Part shown: positions 13,348 to 24,202 of the stretch, piece by piece
Position numbering within the stretch: the stretch's first letter is position 1
Layout of the letters: each line of letters opens with the position of its first letter
Assembly: GCF_016808095.1 (NCBI RefSeq)
Contig: NC_068973.1
Location: forward strand, 6,568,501-6,632,500
Direction of reading: 5' to 3'
Source of the DNA: Vigna angularis
Lineage: Eukaryota > Streptophyta > Magnoliopsida > Fabales > Fabaceae
DNA: 64,000 bases
Notes under the pieces: generated by a model
What the model saw: the letters and a program-made list of their open reading frames with translations, nothing else
The model's database searches: none
Told to the model about the DNA's origin: nothing
Made by a program: the position numbers and the translations under genes

Positions 13348-14002
13348 TTCCCTGTTAGTCCAAAAACTTGTTGGACTCGATTTCGGCAAGTGCACCGAAT
13401 CGTTCAAGTAATAAACCGGTAAGACCGGGTATCGTTTTCCCATGAGACTCGTAATACTAGAGAATTGTGCGATTAACAACTCATATAGACTCAAGAACAT
13501 AACATCAATTTACAAACAAGTGCAGAAATATAAATTCATACATAATTACAAGGTTGGACTTTGGTATTGAAGACACTTGGAAATGGAAAAGACTAGAAAT
13601 GGTATGAAATGACATTGTTAAAGCTAGTTTTTCACCAATGCACTCTTGTGTATGACCAATTTCGTTTCCTCTCTATCAATTTACTAAAGTCAATCCACTA
13701 AAACACTCTAGCCCTAATCCCTTAGGTGAAAGAGCCTAGGTTTTCCTTATTACACTCCAATCCCTTGGACAATCTAACAAGCTGTCAACACTCAATTTTG
13801 TCCGGGTTGTAAAAAAATGTGTTTTTATTGGCTTTTTTTATTATTTTTCTTTATTTCACCTTCTTGTTTTATTCTATTTCTATGTATTCAGATTTTTGCT
13901 TGTAATTCAATTTCTTTTTTTCTTATCCGTAATTTGTTTTAATAGAGTTAATTAATCAAAATAATTAAAAAATTGAAAAATAAAATCAAAACTGAAAATA
14001 AA

Positions 14003-14042
14003 AAAAAAATAAAATAAAATAAAATAAAATTAAAAAAAAATA
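14003..14042. repeat. A-rich (AAAAT)n tract in the LTR
   Basis: Short run of AAAAT units (AAAATAAAATAAAATAAAAT) within the Tat-like LTR, near its AT-rich left third. Confidence 0.8.
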
Positions 14043-15199
14043 ATAATAGAAAACGTGGAAAAGGGCGCGTATGGAAGGCGTGCATGAGGGGAGGGGACAA
14101 GGTGGTTAAGGAGAATTTTTCCAAGATTTTTGGAAAAAGGGGGGACCAGGTAGTTAGAAGGGGATTTTGCCAAGATTTTGGGGAGCAGAATTTTGTTGGA
14201 TCAGAGAGAGAAAAAAAGGAAAAAGGGTGCACACGAGAAACCATCATCTGGGATCATCACCCAGAATCATCATCGGCACTGGCACTGGCAAGAGGAGGTC
14301 ACCGGATACACAACTAGCAGTAGCAGCAGCCCCAGCAGCAGGTAGGTTTTTGTTCACCTGTACATTCAAATTCATCATGTATGCTTATTGCATAAGCTCC
14401 TTGCACCCCTATCTCGCCAGCCCATGCACCATTGTCACAGAATCACCTATCCCACTCATGCTCATATGCACACTACACACTCATCGTTTCCAATACCAAA
14501 TGGACAAGATTCAACCAACATTAAACCCATCAGTAAACATTAAAAAATTAGGGGAGGTAGAGAGGGAAAAATGGTGTTGTAGGGGGGCATTAGGCCTTCG
14601 AGAAAATCCTCGAATGGGGAGGAAGAGGGTGGCTGATTGTTTCGTGGTTGGCGGTTTGGAAGTAGTAGTCTGCTGTGTGGTGGTGGCAGTGGCGTCGCTA
14701 AGGTCGTCCTGGTAGGTGATGGTGACCGTGTGGGTGGCCGAGGAGGTGGACGAGTATAGGCACGGGGGGAACATTATCGTGACAGTGGTCGTGTTCGTCG
14801 TGGAGGCTTTAGCAATGGTGAAGTTGATGTTGATGGGTGATGATGGCACGAGCGGATCGGAGATGAAGACGGAGGAAAACCATCCCTGAGAATCGCTGGT
14901 TTTCGAAGAGAGAGGAGTGGAGACGGTGGTGTCTTGGCTGACGGTGGTTCTGGTGGTGCGAGGGGTCGCCGGCGAGGCCAAGGCGCGTTCTGTTTGAGGC
15001 GACGGTGGCCGGCTATGGCGGAGGGGGCGGTGAACTTGTGGTGTCGAGCAGGAGACCTTGGGTCTCTAGAGAGGCCGTGAGCTAGAGAGTGGGAATGAGG
15101 ATGAACCTCCTGAACCCCTAGAAAATTCTAGGTTAGAAATTGACCATGTGGGCCGGGCCCAGAAATGAGCGTACATCCGGGAACCTTAGGCCTCTTTTG

Positions 15200-15815
15200 G
15201 AACGCTCGTTATTTAACGTCCGCTCGCCATTTCCCCACAACGAACGCTCGTTATTTAGCGTCCGCTCGCCATTTCCCCACAACGAACGCTCGTTATTAAG
15301 CGTCCGTTCGCCAGCTTTACCCAACGAGCGCTCGTTATTCAGCGTTCGTTCCAGGCGTCCGTTCGCCATTTTTCCTCAATGAGCGCTCGTTATTCAGCGT
15401 TCGTTCCAGGCGTCCGTTCGCCATCTTTCCTCAATGAGCGCTCGTTATTTAGCGTCCGCTCGCCATTTCCCCACAACGAACGCCCGTTATTAAGCGTCCG
15501 TTCGCCAGCTTTACCCAACGAGCGCTCGTTATTCAGCGTTCGTTCCAGGCGTCCGTTCGCCATTTTTCCTCAATGAGCGCTCGTTATTTAGCGTCCGTTC
15601 GACATCTTTTCCTCAATGAGCGCTCGTTATTCACCTTTCGTTATTTAGCGTCCGTTCGCCATATCCCCATAACGAGCGCTCGTTATTTAGCGTCCGTTCG
15701 CCATCTTTACCCAACGAGCGCTCGTTACTCAGCGTTCGTTCCAGGCGTCCGTTCGCCATCTTTCCTCAACGAACGCTCGTTATTCTGAATCTGTTCCCAA
15801 CGTCCGTTCGGCTAC
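15200..15815 (+). repeat. 42/55-bp tandem array with AACGAGCGCTCGTT palindromes
   Basis: About twelve to thirteen units. The short unit is 42 bp, beginning GA(A/G)CGCTCGTTATT and followed by AGCGTCCG(C/T)TCGCCA. The long unit is 55 bp and carries an extra 13-bp module (CAGCGTTCGTTCC type). Where one unit ends AAC and the next starts GAGCGCTCGTT, the junction reads AACGAGCGCTCGTT, a perfect 14-bp palindrome. GGCG(N6)CGCC inverted pairs also occur (GGCGTCCGTTCGCC). Because 42 is a multiple of three, open frames run along both strands, but the 55-bp units break them, so I do not call a gene. The array lies inside the Tat-like LTR. Confidence 0.9.
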
Positions 15816-15961
15816 TTCCATTTCTTTTGTTTTTTTTTATTTATTTTTTTTCCTTATTTTATTTTGTTCTATTTATTTATTTTAGACATCTACTTATCTT
15901 AAAATATATATTTAATAATACAATATTTATAGTTTAAATAAAAAGAATTCAAATAAAAATA

Positions 15962-16710
15962 TTTTGAAAAGGTTTAAGCACACGTGCGACCGCTCGCGTA
16001 GGCCTTGTGCTGAAAATCTTTTCCTTTTCTTTTATAAAAATTAAAAATCAAATAAAAATATTTTGAAAAGGTTTAAGCACACGTGCGACCGCTCGCGTAG
16101 GCCTTGTGCTGAAAATCTTTTCCTTTTCTTTTACAAAAGTTAAAAATCAAATAAAAATATTTTGAAAAGGTTTAAGCACACGTGCGACCGCTCGCGTAGG
16201 CCTTGTGCTGAAAATCTTTTTCTTTTCTTTTATAAAAATTAAAAATCAAATAAAAATATTTTGAAAAGGTTTAAGCACACGTGCGACCGCTCGCGTAGGC
16301 CTTGTGCTGAAAATCTTTTCCTTTTCTTTTACAAAAGTTAAAAATCAAATAAAAATATTTTGAAAAGGTTTAAGCACACGTGCGACCGCTCGCGTAGGCC
16401 TTGTGCTGAAAATCTTTTCCTTTTCTTTTATAAAAATTAAAAATCAAATAAAAATATTTTGAAAAAGTTTAAGCACACGTGCGACCGCTCGCGTAGGCCT
16501 TGTGCTGAAAATCTTTTCCTTTTCTTTTATAAAAATTAAAAATCAAATAAAAATATTTTGAAAAGGTTTAAGCACACGTGCGACCGCTCGCGTAGGCCTT
16601 GTGCTGAAAATCTTTTCCTTTTCTTTTATAAAAATTAAAAATCAAATAAAAATATTTTGAAAAGGTTTAAGCACACGTGCGACCGCTCGCGTAGGCCTTG
16701 TGCTAGAAAA
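15962..16710 (+). repeat. 99-bp tandem repeat, eight copies, each with a CACGTG
   Basis: Copies start at a fixed 99-bp spacing (GTTTAAGCAC at 15972, 16071, 16170, 16269, 16368, 16467, 16566 and 16665). Each has a CpG-rich core CACACGTGCGACCGCTCGCG, then GTAGGCCTTGTGCTGAAAAT, then an AT-rich half. Two variants of the AT half exist (TATAAAAATT and ACAAAAGTT). They alternate in the first copies, which suggests two-unit duplication. The core contains CACGTG (a G-box) and the dyad GCGA-CCGC-TCGC. It lies within the Tat-like LTR. Confidence 0.95.
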
Positions 16711-17209
16711 CCTTTTTCTTCTTTATTAAAAATACTAAAATATTCCCAAACTACAAGTAATCTCTCAGCTAGAACTACGTTACCCTTGATTCTTCACCAA
16801 AAATGGAGATACGTAGGAGCAAGGCTAGTCCTTGTCAGGTTCATTTCCCAAAATTACAAAATCATTTCCAAACAAATTTCTCAAACAGTTTCAGAAAGAA
16901 CTACGTAACCCTGATTTCTCATTCTGAATGAGAATACGTAGGAGCAAGGTCAATCCTTGTCGGGCCCAAAAAACTAAAAAATATATTTTGTTTCTTTAGA
17001 GTTTTATTTTAGGGGATAGTTAAACATTTTGAAAACCATATCATATTCGCGCATTTAGTTAAAGGTACTGCCTTCGGGCAGGCGCTGTAGGGTGCTAATA
17101 CCTTCCCTACGCGTAACCGACTCCCGAACCCAGAATTTGGTTTTCGCGGACTGTGTCTTATCGTTTCATGGTTTTTCCGTAGTTTTCCAAAATAAACTAT
17201 GGTGGCGAC

Positions 17210-18621
17210 TGATAACGGTAATTTTTACCATTATCTTTGAACCAATTCTTGTACCAAATCTACCCTTTTTAAGCTTGAAACATGTTTAATCCTCCCTTGT
17301 CATCTAAGTTTGCGAATAAGTCTAGCTTAAGCGTTACATGCAAGTTTTCATCATTAATTCCTCAAATTTGTAGGCGAATTGCAAGCTGTTAGAGAAGTAC
17401 TGTATTCACCAAGAATGGGAGCAAGAAAAGGATTCAAAAGCAGGATCTGATGGAGCAGGAAAGGAAGTTCACGCCTAAAAGCCCAAGAAGAAGGAAGCAG
17501 GATACAATTTCTGCGCAAGCCTCGCGCCTGGGCGCGACCAAAAGGGCGCTTGGGCGCGACCATATGCGCGAGCTCCGCGCCCAGGCGCGACCAAGAGGGC
17601 GCCCGGGCGCGACCATCTGCGCGAGCTCCGCGCCTGGGCGCGAGAAAGAGGGCGCCCGGGCGCGACCTTCTGCGAGAGCTTCGCGCCTGGGCGCGACTGA
17701 GGAGGGGCGCCCGGGCGCGAACTCTGCTGACATGGAACCCTAGATCTATTTAAAGCATTCTGTAACTGAGGGTGGTATCTTCTTGACGGCTGGAGCTTGG
17801 AACACCATTTTCGGACCTAAGGGAGCTGGTTTTGGGCAGTGGAAACTCTCCATCCTTCCTCCTTGGATCCCCATTCTTCCATTTTTCTCCATTGTAAGCT
17901 CAAGTTCTCCATGACTATGGAGAACTAATTTCATTTTGTTGGGGAATGATGTAGTTACGAAACTTTCATGTAAATGCACTTGAGTTTAATGAATTTAAGC
18001 TTCCTTCAATTGATTGTGAGTGTTTAATTTCCTTCTCTTAAAGCTTGTTGTGACTTGATCAACCATAACATGAATCTAAGATTTGCTAGATATTGGAAAG
18101 TATTGTGTGGATCTTGAACTGGAATTAACACCTAAGGGAGATTGTATCTAGGAATGGAGCTTGATGCTTTAGTTGTCTTAAACCTCTAATCGTAATGCAG
18201 ATGAACTTTCTAGGTTACCAAGGAATTGGGACTGAAAGAAGTGAGTCTAGGCTTTTTCTACCAAGGAATTGGGTCTAAGTATAATAGGAAGGTTGACAAA
18301 TGCAATTAATTGATGAAGTAGTGATGTGCATTTGCATGATAGTGTAGTAATTACAATCATTCTCCAACATCTCATCCATATTGTTTCATTATCCATTAAC
18401 CATTTTCCAATCTTTTAGCCTCTAAGACGTTCATTTTATCACATATATTTGAATTGGAATTTTATTACACTTGAATCATACCAAAATGATGTATTCTTAG
18501 TCTAAGTTAGTTAACTTATTATACGGTTCTAAGGTATTACACGAGTCTCTTGGGAAACGATATCCGGTCTTACCGGTTTTATTACTTAGAACGATTTGGT
18601 ACACTTGCCAGAAAGTTAACA
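17210..18621 (+). repeat. Athila 5' LTR
   Basis: Begins TGATAACGGTAATTTTTACC and ends AGTTAACA. It contains a cluster of GC-rich dyads at 17519-17725 (GCGCCCGGGCGC and TCGCGCCTGGGCGCGA types) just before CTAGATCTATTTAAAGCATT (17742-17761), a candidate TATA-type promoter element. Open frames over the GC-rich part are by-products of the repeats. Confidence 0.95.
17519..17725 (+). repeat. GCGCCCGGGCGC dyad cluster in Athila 5' LTR
   Basis: Repeated units alternate GCGCC(T/C)(G/A)GGCGCGA(C/G) with GGGCGCCCGGGCGCGACC. GCGCCCGGGCGC is a perfect 12-bp palindrome, and TCGCGCC-TG-GGCGCGA has perfect 7-bp arms. An identical cluster sits in the 3' LTR at about 28614-28820. Confidence 0.9.
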
Positions 18622-18627
18622 AGTTTT

Positions 18628-18645
18628 TGGCGCCGTTGCCGGGGA
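18628..18645 (+). other. Primer-binding site
   Basis: TGGCGCCGTTGCCGGGGA lies 6 bp after the 5' LTR. In Athila-type elements this sequence is taken to pair with the 3' end of a tRNA (tRNA-Asp as I recall) to prime minus-strand synthesis. Confidence 0.85.
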
Positions 18646-18781
18646 CTCGGTGTTAGTACTTTACTGTTGTGTAATTCTTAACCAACTTAGGCTTTATTCT
18701 TTTTATTCTTTTTACTGTGAATAAATTTGTTTTAGTGATCTTAAAGTTAATCTTGTGCTCTAGTATTGTTGTTTCTAGTGA

Positions 18782-20590
18782 ATGCAGAGAAAAATTCGTA
18801 CTAGAAGCACACCATCACTTGAACCTCTTCTATTGGATCCTGAAGTGGAAAAGACAGCAAGAAGAAACAATAGCCAAAGAAGGAGAGAAAACAGAACTTC
18901 GAGAAACATTTCTCCCGCACCTGTAATCTCTGAGCAACCAAACTCTTCCACAGCTAATCAGGAAATGGGGGATATGGGTGATGATATGAATGGCAATGGT
19001 GATAGACAAGCAAGGCGCACCTTGGAAGACTACTCTACTTTTGCAGGACCGCTCCACTTTAATAGTATTGCTCGACCACGGGTAAATGCTGTGAACATGG
19101 AAATGAAGCCTGCTCTCATCCATCTGGTGCAGAGTAATCAATTCAATGGCCTGTCACACGAGAATCCTTATAATCATTTAGCAACTTTCTTGGAAATTTG
19201 CAACACTGTAAAGATCCATCAAGTGCCAGATGAGGCAATAAGGCTTAGTTTATTTCCATTCTCCTTGGGAGGAAATGCGAAGATGTGGCTGAATTCTTTC
19301 CCTGAAAATAGCTTCACTACGTGGGAGGATGTTGTGGCAAAATTCCTCAACAAATTCTTTCCACAGTCCAAGGTTAACAAAGGGAAACAGGAGATTTCAT
19401 CTTTTCAGCAGGATGTCAATGAGACTCTGAGTCAAGCCTGGGACAGATTCAAAGGGCTACTGAGAAAGACACCCACTCATGGGTTTGATGAACCTACCGT
19501 TCTCAACATGTTTTTGGGAGGATTGAGATCCCAAACCAAATTGATGTTGGATGCCTCAGCTGGGGGAAATATCCGTTGGAAGACACCAGAAGAAGCTCAT
19601 GAGCTAATAGAAAACATGGCTGCGAATGACAGTGAATTGCAGAATGAAAGGGCTCAGCAAAAAGGCGTGTTTCAACTACAATCTCAGGATGCTCTATTAG
19701 CCCAAAACAAGATAATGACCCAACAGCTTGAAGCGCTCATGAACAAACTCTCTCAATTGCCAAAAGAACTCCAGAATGTTTCACAAGCCCAACATCAAGG
19801 GTGTGAATTGTGTGGTGGAGAACATGCTAATGGTCATTGTGCTATGCAGGTCAATACCCAAGAAGACGTGAACTATATGGGTAATCAAAACCGTAACAAT
19901 CACTTTAATCAAGGATGGAGACCGCACCCAAGCATGGGCCAAGGACAAGCTGGACCTTCAAACAGACCACCTCAACAACAATATCAAGCACACCCCTCTT
20001 TATCAGACAGGACCTCTAAGTTGGAGGACACTCTTCAACAATTCATGCAAGTATCCATCTCCAACCACAAAAGCACGGAAGCATCCATAAGGAATTTGGA
20101 GATACAAGTTGGCCAACTGGCCAAGAAGCTAGAAGAAAAACCTGATAAGAGTTTTGGAGCTATTACTGAAACCAACCCAAAGGAGGAGTGCAAGGCAATC
20201 ACTACAAGAAGTGGTAAGTTGTTAGTGAGTGGAGAGAAAAAGAATTCAGAAGAGAGTGATGAAAGAAAAGATGAAAATGAGACGAAGAGTGAGAATAGAA
20301 AAGAAGAAGAGAATGAGAGAAAAGAAGATGAGAATAGTGTTAGTGGAGAGAAAGAAAAAGAAGAGAAGGATGAGAGAAGAAAAAGAAAAGAAAAAGAAGT
20401 TGAGAGGCCCCTTCCCTATCCACAAATATACACAAGAAAGGATAAAGAAAAGCAGTTTGGACGGTTCATGGATATCTTCAAGCAATTGGAGATAAAAATA
20501 CCATTCTCAGAAGCACTACAACAAATGCCGGCCTATGCAAAATTCATGAAGGAACTCCTCACTAAAAAGAGGAAATACATTGAGGAATAG
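18782..20590 (+). CDS. Athila gag polyprotein
   Basis: Structural capsid protein of the element, 602 residues, starting at the first ATG after the primer-binding site. After a basic N-terminus the retrotransposon gag domain (about residues 75-290) shows typical phrases such as FLEICNTVK, RLSLFPFSLGGNAKMWL and LSQAWDRFKGLLRK. A zinc knuckle of the CxxCxxxHxxxxC kind (CELCGGEHANGHC, about 341-354) follows. Next come a Gln-rich stretch and a highly charged Lys/Glu/Arg-rich segment (about 485-545). The frame ends at a UAG (20588-20590); pol continues in the same frame directly after it. Base composition resembles the rest of the element. Confidence 0.93.
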   Translation: MQRKIRTRSTPSLEPLLLDPEVEKTARRNNSQRRRENRTSRNISPAPVISEQPNSSTANQEMGDMGDDMNGNGDRQARRTLEDYSTFAGPLHFNSIARPRVNAVNMEMKPALIHLVQSNQFNGLSHENPYNHLATFLEICNTVKIHQVPDEAIRLSLFPFSLGGNAKMWLNSFPENSFTTWEDVVAKFLNKFFPQSKVNKGKQEISSFQQDVNETLSQAWDRFKGLLRKTPTHGFDEPTVLNMFLGGLRSQTKLMLDASAGGNIRWKTPEEAHELIENMAANDSELQNERAQQKGVFQLQSQDALLAQNKIMTQQLEALMNKLSQLPKELQNVSQAQHQGCELCGGEHANGHCAMQVNTQEDVNYMGNQNRNNHFNQGWRPHPSMGQGQAGPSNRPPQQQYQAHPSLSDRTSKLEDTLQQFMQVSISNHKSTEASIRNLEIQVGQLAKKLEEKPDKSFGAITETNPKEECKAITTRSGKLLVSGEKKNSEESDERKDENETKSENRKEEENERKEDENSVSGEKEKEEKDERRKRKEKEVERPLPYPQIYTRKDKEKQFGRFMDIFKQLEIKIPFSEALQQMPAYAKFMKELLTKKRKYIEE

Positions 20591-23500
20591 ACCATTGAAG
20601 TTCAAGGTAACTGCAGTGCCATTATCCAAAAGCTCCTCCCTCCTAAATTCAAGGATCCTGGTAGCTTCACCATTCCCTGCACTATAGGTAAGCTAGCTAT
20701 TGGAAAAGCTTTGATCGATTTGGGTGCAAGCATCAATTTGATGCCTTTCTCTTTATTTGAGAAAATTGGAGAGCTTGAACTCAAACCTACTCGGATGAGC
20801 TTACAATTGGCAGACAGATCCATCAAGTATCCACTTGGTGTAGTGGAGGATGTTCTTGTACGAGTAGATAAATTTGTGTTTCCAGTGGATTTCGTTATCA
20901 TGGAAATGGAGGCGGATGTGGAGGTACCACTCATCCTTGGAAGGCCATTCATGAAGACGGCAAGAGTACTCATCGATGTTGATGATGGTAAGCTCAAGGT
21001 GAGGGTGGAAGATGAAGAGGTGAATTTCAATGTTTTTGAAGCAATGTCTCACCCCAGTGATGAGGGAGCTTGCTTTCAAGTTGATGTGCTTGACGAAGCC
21101 TGCATAACGGTAGAAAGGGAGATACATGTGTCGTCCCCGCTGATAAAAACACTCATAGATGCACGTGAATCTCTCAATGAAGAAGAAGAGAAAATGATTG
21201 AAGAACGTTTAACAGATTTGGATGTGCTGAAGGAGATCCCATCTAATGAAGTACAGATCGAAGATATAAAGACTGATGTCATGATGGAAGAGAAGAAGCT
21301 TGAACTAAAAATTTTACCCTCTCACTTAAAGTATGTTTTTCTAGATGAGGGTAACAACAAGCCTGTGATTATCAGCAGCTCCTTATCATCTGCTGAAGAG
21401 AAAAAGTTGATCGAAGTGTTGAAAAGAAACAAAGGAGCTGTAGGATGGTCTATCTCTGATTTAAAGGGGATAAGTCCAACCTATTGCATGCACCGTATTT
21501 TTATGGAAGATGATTTTAAACCAGCAACTCAACCTCAAAGAAGGCTAAATCCAGTCATGAAAGAGGAGGTGAGAAAAGAGGTTCTCAAGCTTCTTGAGGC
21601 AGGGATCATTTATCCTATCTCTGATAGCACATGGGTAAGTCCTGTGCAAGTGGTCCCGAAGAAGGGCGGCATGACAGTTATATGTAATGAGAAAAATGAG
21701 CTTATACCTACACGAACTGTCACTGGTTGGAGAATGTGCATTGACTACCGGAAGTTGAATAAGGCCACAAGAAAAGACCATTTTCCACTCCCCTTTATGG
21801 ATCAAATGCTGGAGAGATTAGCAGGGCAAGCTTTCTACTGCTTTTTGGACGGTTATTCTGGCTATAATCAAATAGCTGTAGATCCAAAAGATCAAGAAAA
21901 GACCGCATTCACGTGCCCCTTCGGTATATTCGCTTATAGAAAGATGCCTTTTGGGCTTTGCAATGCCCCTGCCACCTTTCAAAGATGCATGCAAGCTATA
22001 TTCTCCGATCTTGTGGAGAAATGTATAGAAGTCTTCATGGACGACTTCTCAGTGTTTGGAAGCTCATTTGACCTATGTCTGGCAAATTTAGAAACGGTGT
22101 TAAAGAGATGCATCCAAACCAACCTCATTCTTAACTGGGAGAAATGTCACTTCATGGTAACAGAAGGGATTGTTTTGGGGCATAAAATTTCTTCCAAAGG
22201 AATTGAAGTGGACATAGCTAAAGTGGAAGTCATTGAAAAGCTTCCACCACCAACAAATGTGAAAGGAATTCGAAGCTTTCTTGGACATGCTGGCTTTTAT
22301 AGAAGATTCATTCAAGATTTCTCCAAGATTGCTAAGCCTTTAAGCAATCTCCTTGTAAAAGATACACCATTTGAACTAAATGAGGAATGCTTGAAGGCAT
22401 TTGAAGCATTGAAATCCAAGCTAATTTCTGCTCCGGTGATCATATCTCCTGATTGGAACAAAGATTTTGAATTAATGTGTGATGCTAGTGATTATGCTAT
22501 TGGTGCAGTGCTTGGACAGAGAAGAGAGAAAGTGTTCCACACAATCTACTATGCAAGCAAGGTCTTGAATGGAGCTCAACTAAAGTATGCAACCACGGAA
22601 AAGGAGTTTCTTGCCATAGTGTATGCATTAGAGAAATTCAGACCCTATCTCATAGGTTCAAAGGTGATTATTTACACTGACCATGCTGCTATCAAGTATT
22701 TGCTTACCAAGCCTGATTCCAAACCAAGATTGATAAGATGGGTTCTTATGTTGCAAGAATTTGATTTGGAGATCAGAGATAAGAAAGGAAGTGAAAATGT
22801 CATTGCTGATCATCTCTCAAGACTTGTCAATAATGAAGTTACAACTAAAGAAAGAGAAATCCGTGAAGAGTTTTATGATGAGAACTTGATGATGGTCCAA
22901 CAAAGGCCCTGGTTTGCTGGCATAGCTAATTTCAAAGCTGCGGGAATCCTTCCAGATGATCTTTCATGGCAACAAAAGAAGAAATTCTTAAATGATGCTA
23001 AGCAGTTTGTTTGGGATGACCCCTATTTATTCAAACTAGGAGCTGACAATCTCTTGAGGCGGTGTGTTACTGAAGAAGAATCAGCAGGAATCTTGTGGCA
23101 TTGCCATAATTCACCCTATGGAGGACACTTCAATGGTGAAAGAACAGCTGCCAAAGTCCTCCAATCTGGATTTTACTGGCCTACTATATTCAAGGATGCT
23201 TATGCCCAAGCCAAGCGTTGTGATAAATGTCAAAGAGTGGGCACTATCTCAAGAAGGCATGAAATGCCACTACAAAGCATCCTGGAAGTTGAGGTTTTTG
23301 ATTGCTGGGGTATTGACTTTGTCGGTCCCCTACCTTCATCTTATACTAATGAGTATATTCTGGTTGCAGTAGATTATGTTAGCAAATGGGTGGAAGCAGT
23401 AGCATGCCAAAAGAATGATGCAACCACTGTGATTAAATTCTTGAGGAAAAACATATTTTCAAGATTTGGGGTACCAAGAATTCTTATCAGCGACGGAGGA

Positions 23501-24202
23501 TCACATTTCTGCAACTATCAGCTTGAAAAGGTACTAAAAAACTATGAGGTGAAACATAAAGTTGCTTCCCCATATCATCCTCAAACCAATGGGCAAGCGG
23601 AAGTATCAAACAGAGAAATCAAGAGGATTCTAGAGAAAACTGTTTCTTCTTCCAGGAAAGATTGGTCATTAAAACTGGATGATGCTCTGTGGGCCTACAG
23701 GACTGCAATGAAAACACCTGTTGGGATGACTCCCTTTCAACTAGTCTATGGCAAATCTTGTCATTTACCGGTGGAGATGGAGCACAAAGCTTATTGGGCC
23801 CTGAAGTTCTTGAACTTTGATTCTACCTTATCTGCAGAAAAGAGGAAGTTACAATTACAGGAGTTGGAGGAAATGAGATTGACAGCTTATGATAACTCCA
23901 AGAATTACAAAGAGAAGGTTAAGTTGTATCATGACAAAAAGCTCTTAAAGAGAGAGTTTCAACCTGGCCAACAAGTTTTACTCTTCAATTCCAGATTCAA
24001 GATTCTGCAAGGCAAATTGAAATCAAAGTGGTCTGGACCGTTCATCATAAAGGAGGTAAAGCCCCATGGGGCTATTGAGTTGGTTAACCCTGCAGCAGAT
24101 GATCCAAACAAAAGTTGGGTGGTAAATGGACAGAGGCTGAAACAGTACCTAGGCGGTGAGATTCAGCGTCTCACAACAATCATTCACCTCTCAGATCCAT
24201 GA
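20591..24202 (+). CDS. Athila pol: protease, RT, RNase H, integrase
   Basis: Replication polyprotein of about 1203 residues, open from just after the gag UAG to TGA at 24200-24202. There is no obvious separate ATG start at the head, so expression would need readthrough or another route. Order: aspartic protease with DLGASINLM (about residue 43; a Leu in place of the usual Ser/Thr is typical of Athila); reverse transcriptase with [11 protein letters not shown] and FMDD (about 482-485); RNase H with [16 protein letters not shown] (about 624) and [11 protein letters not shown]; integrase with an HHCC finger ([11 protein letters not shown]...CDKCQ, from about 836), catalytic IDFVGP (about 909), SDGGSHF (about 967) and a Glu in [10 protein letters not shown] (about 1003). 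All expected catalytic residues are visible and no further stops interrupt it. Confidence 0.93.
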   Translation, partial: TIEVQGNCSAIIQKLLPPKFKDPGSFTIPCTIGKLAIGKALIDLGASINLMPFSLFEKIGELELKPTRMSLQLADRSIKYPLGVVEDVLVRVDKFVFPVDFVIMEMEADVEVPLILGRPFMKTARVLIDVDDGKLKVRVEDEEVNFNVFEAMSHPSDEGACFQVDVLDEACITVEREIHVSSPLIKTLIDARESLNEEEEKMIEERLTDLDVLKEIPSNEVQIEDIKTDVMMEEKKLELKILPSHLKYVFLDEGNNKPVIISSSLSSAEEKKLIEVLKRNKGAVGWSISDLKGISPTYCMHRIFMEDDFKPATQPQRRLNPVMKEEVRKEVLKLLEAGIIYPISDSTWVSPVQVVPKKGGMTVICNEKNELIPTRTVTGWRMCIDYRKLNKATRKDHFPLPFMDQMLERLAGQAFYCFLDGYSGYNQIAVDPKDQEKTAFTCPFGIFAYRKMPFGLCNAPATFQRCMQAIFSDLVEKCIEVFMDDFSVFGSSFDLCLANLETVLKRCIQTNLILNWEKCHFMVTEGIVLGHKISSKGIEVDIAKVEVIEKLPPPTNVKGIRSFLGHAGFYRRFIQDFSKIAKPLSNLLVKDTPFELNEECLKAFEALKSKLISAPVIISPDWNKDFELMCDASDYAIGAVLGQRREKVFHTIYYASKVLNGAQLKYATTEKEFLAIVYALEKFRPYLIGSKVIIYTDHAAIKYLLTKPDSKPRLIRWVLMLQEFDLEIRDKKGSENVIADHLSRLVNNEVTTKEREIREEFYDENLMMVQQRPWFAGIANFKAAGILPDDLSWQQKKKFLNDAKQFVWDDPYLFKLGADNLLRRCVTEEESAGILWHCHNSPYGGHFNGERTAAKVLQSGFYWPTIFKDAYAQAKRCDKCQRVGTISRRHEMPLQSILEVEVFDCWGIDFVGPLPSSYTNEYILVAVDYVSKWVEAVACQKNDATTVIKFLRKNIFSRFGVPRILISDGGSHFCNYQLEKVLKNYEVKHKVASPYHPQTNGQAEVSNREIKRILEKTVSSSRKDWSLKLDDALWAYRTAMKTPVGMTPFQLVYGKSCHLPVEMEHKAYWALKFLNFDSTLSAEKRKLQLQELEEMRLTAYDNSKNYKEKVKLYHDKKLLKREFQPGQQVLLFNSRFKILQGKLKSKWSGPFIIKEVKPHGAIELVNPAADDPNKSWVVNGQRLKQYLGGEIQRLTTIIHLSDP

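Noticed and set aside
14511..14981. Minus-strand Thr/Ser-rich frame of about 156 codons
   Set aside because: It lies inside the Tat-like solo LTR and shows no known domain.
15133..15788. Long open frames on both strands over the 42/55-bp array
   Set aside because: The 42-bp unit is a multiple of three, so any open unit stays open on tandem copying; the 55-bp units break the frame and there is no domain or start context.
17434..17753. Several overlapping frames rich in Arg, Ala and Gly (also 28529-28848)
   Set aside because: They are translations of the GC-rich dyad cluster in the Athila LTR and occur in several frames at once.
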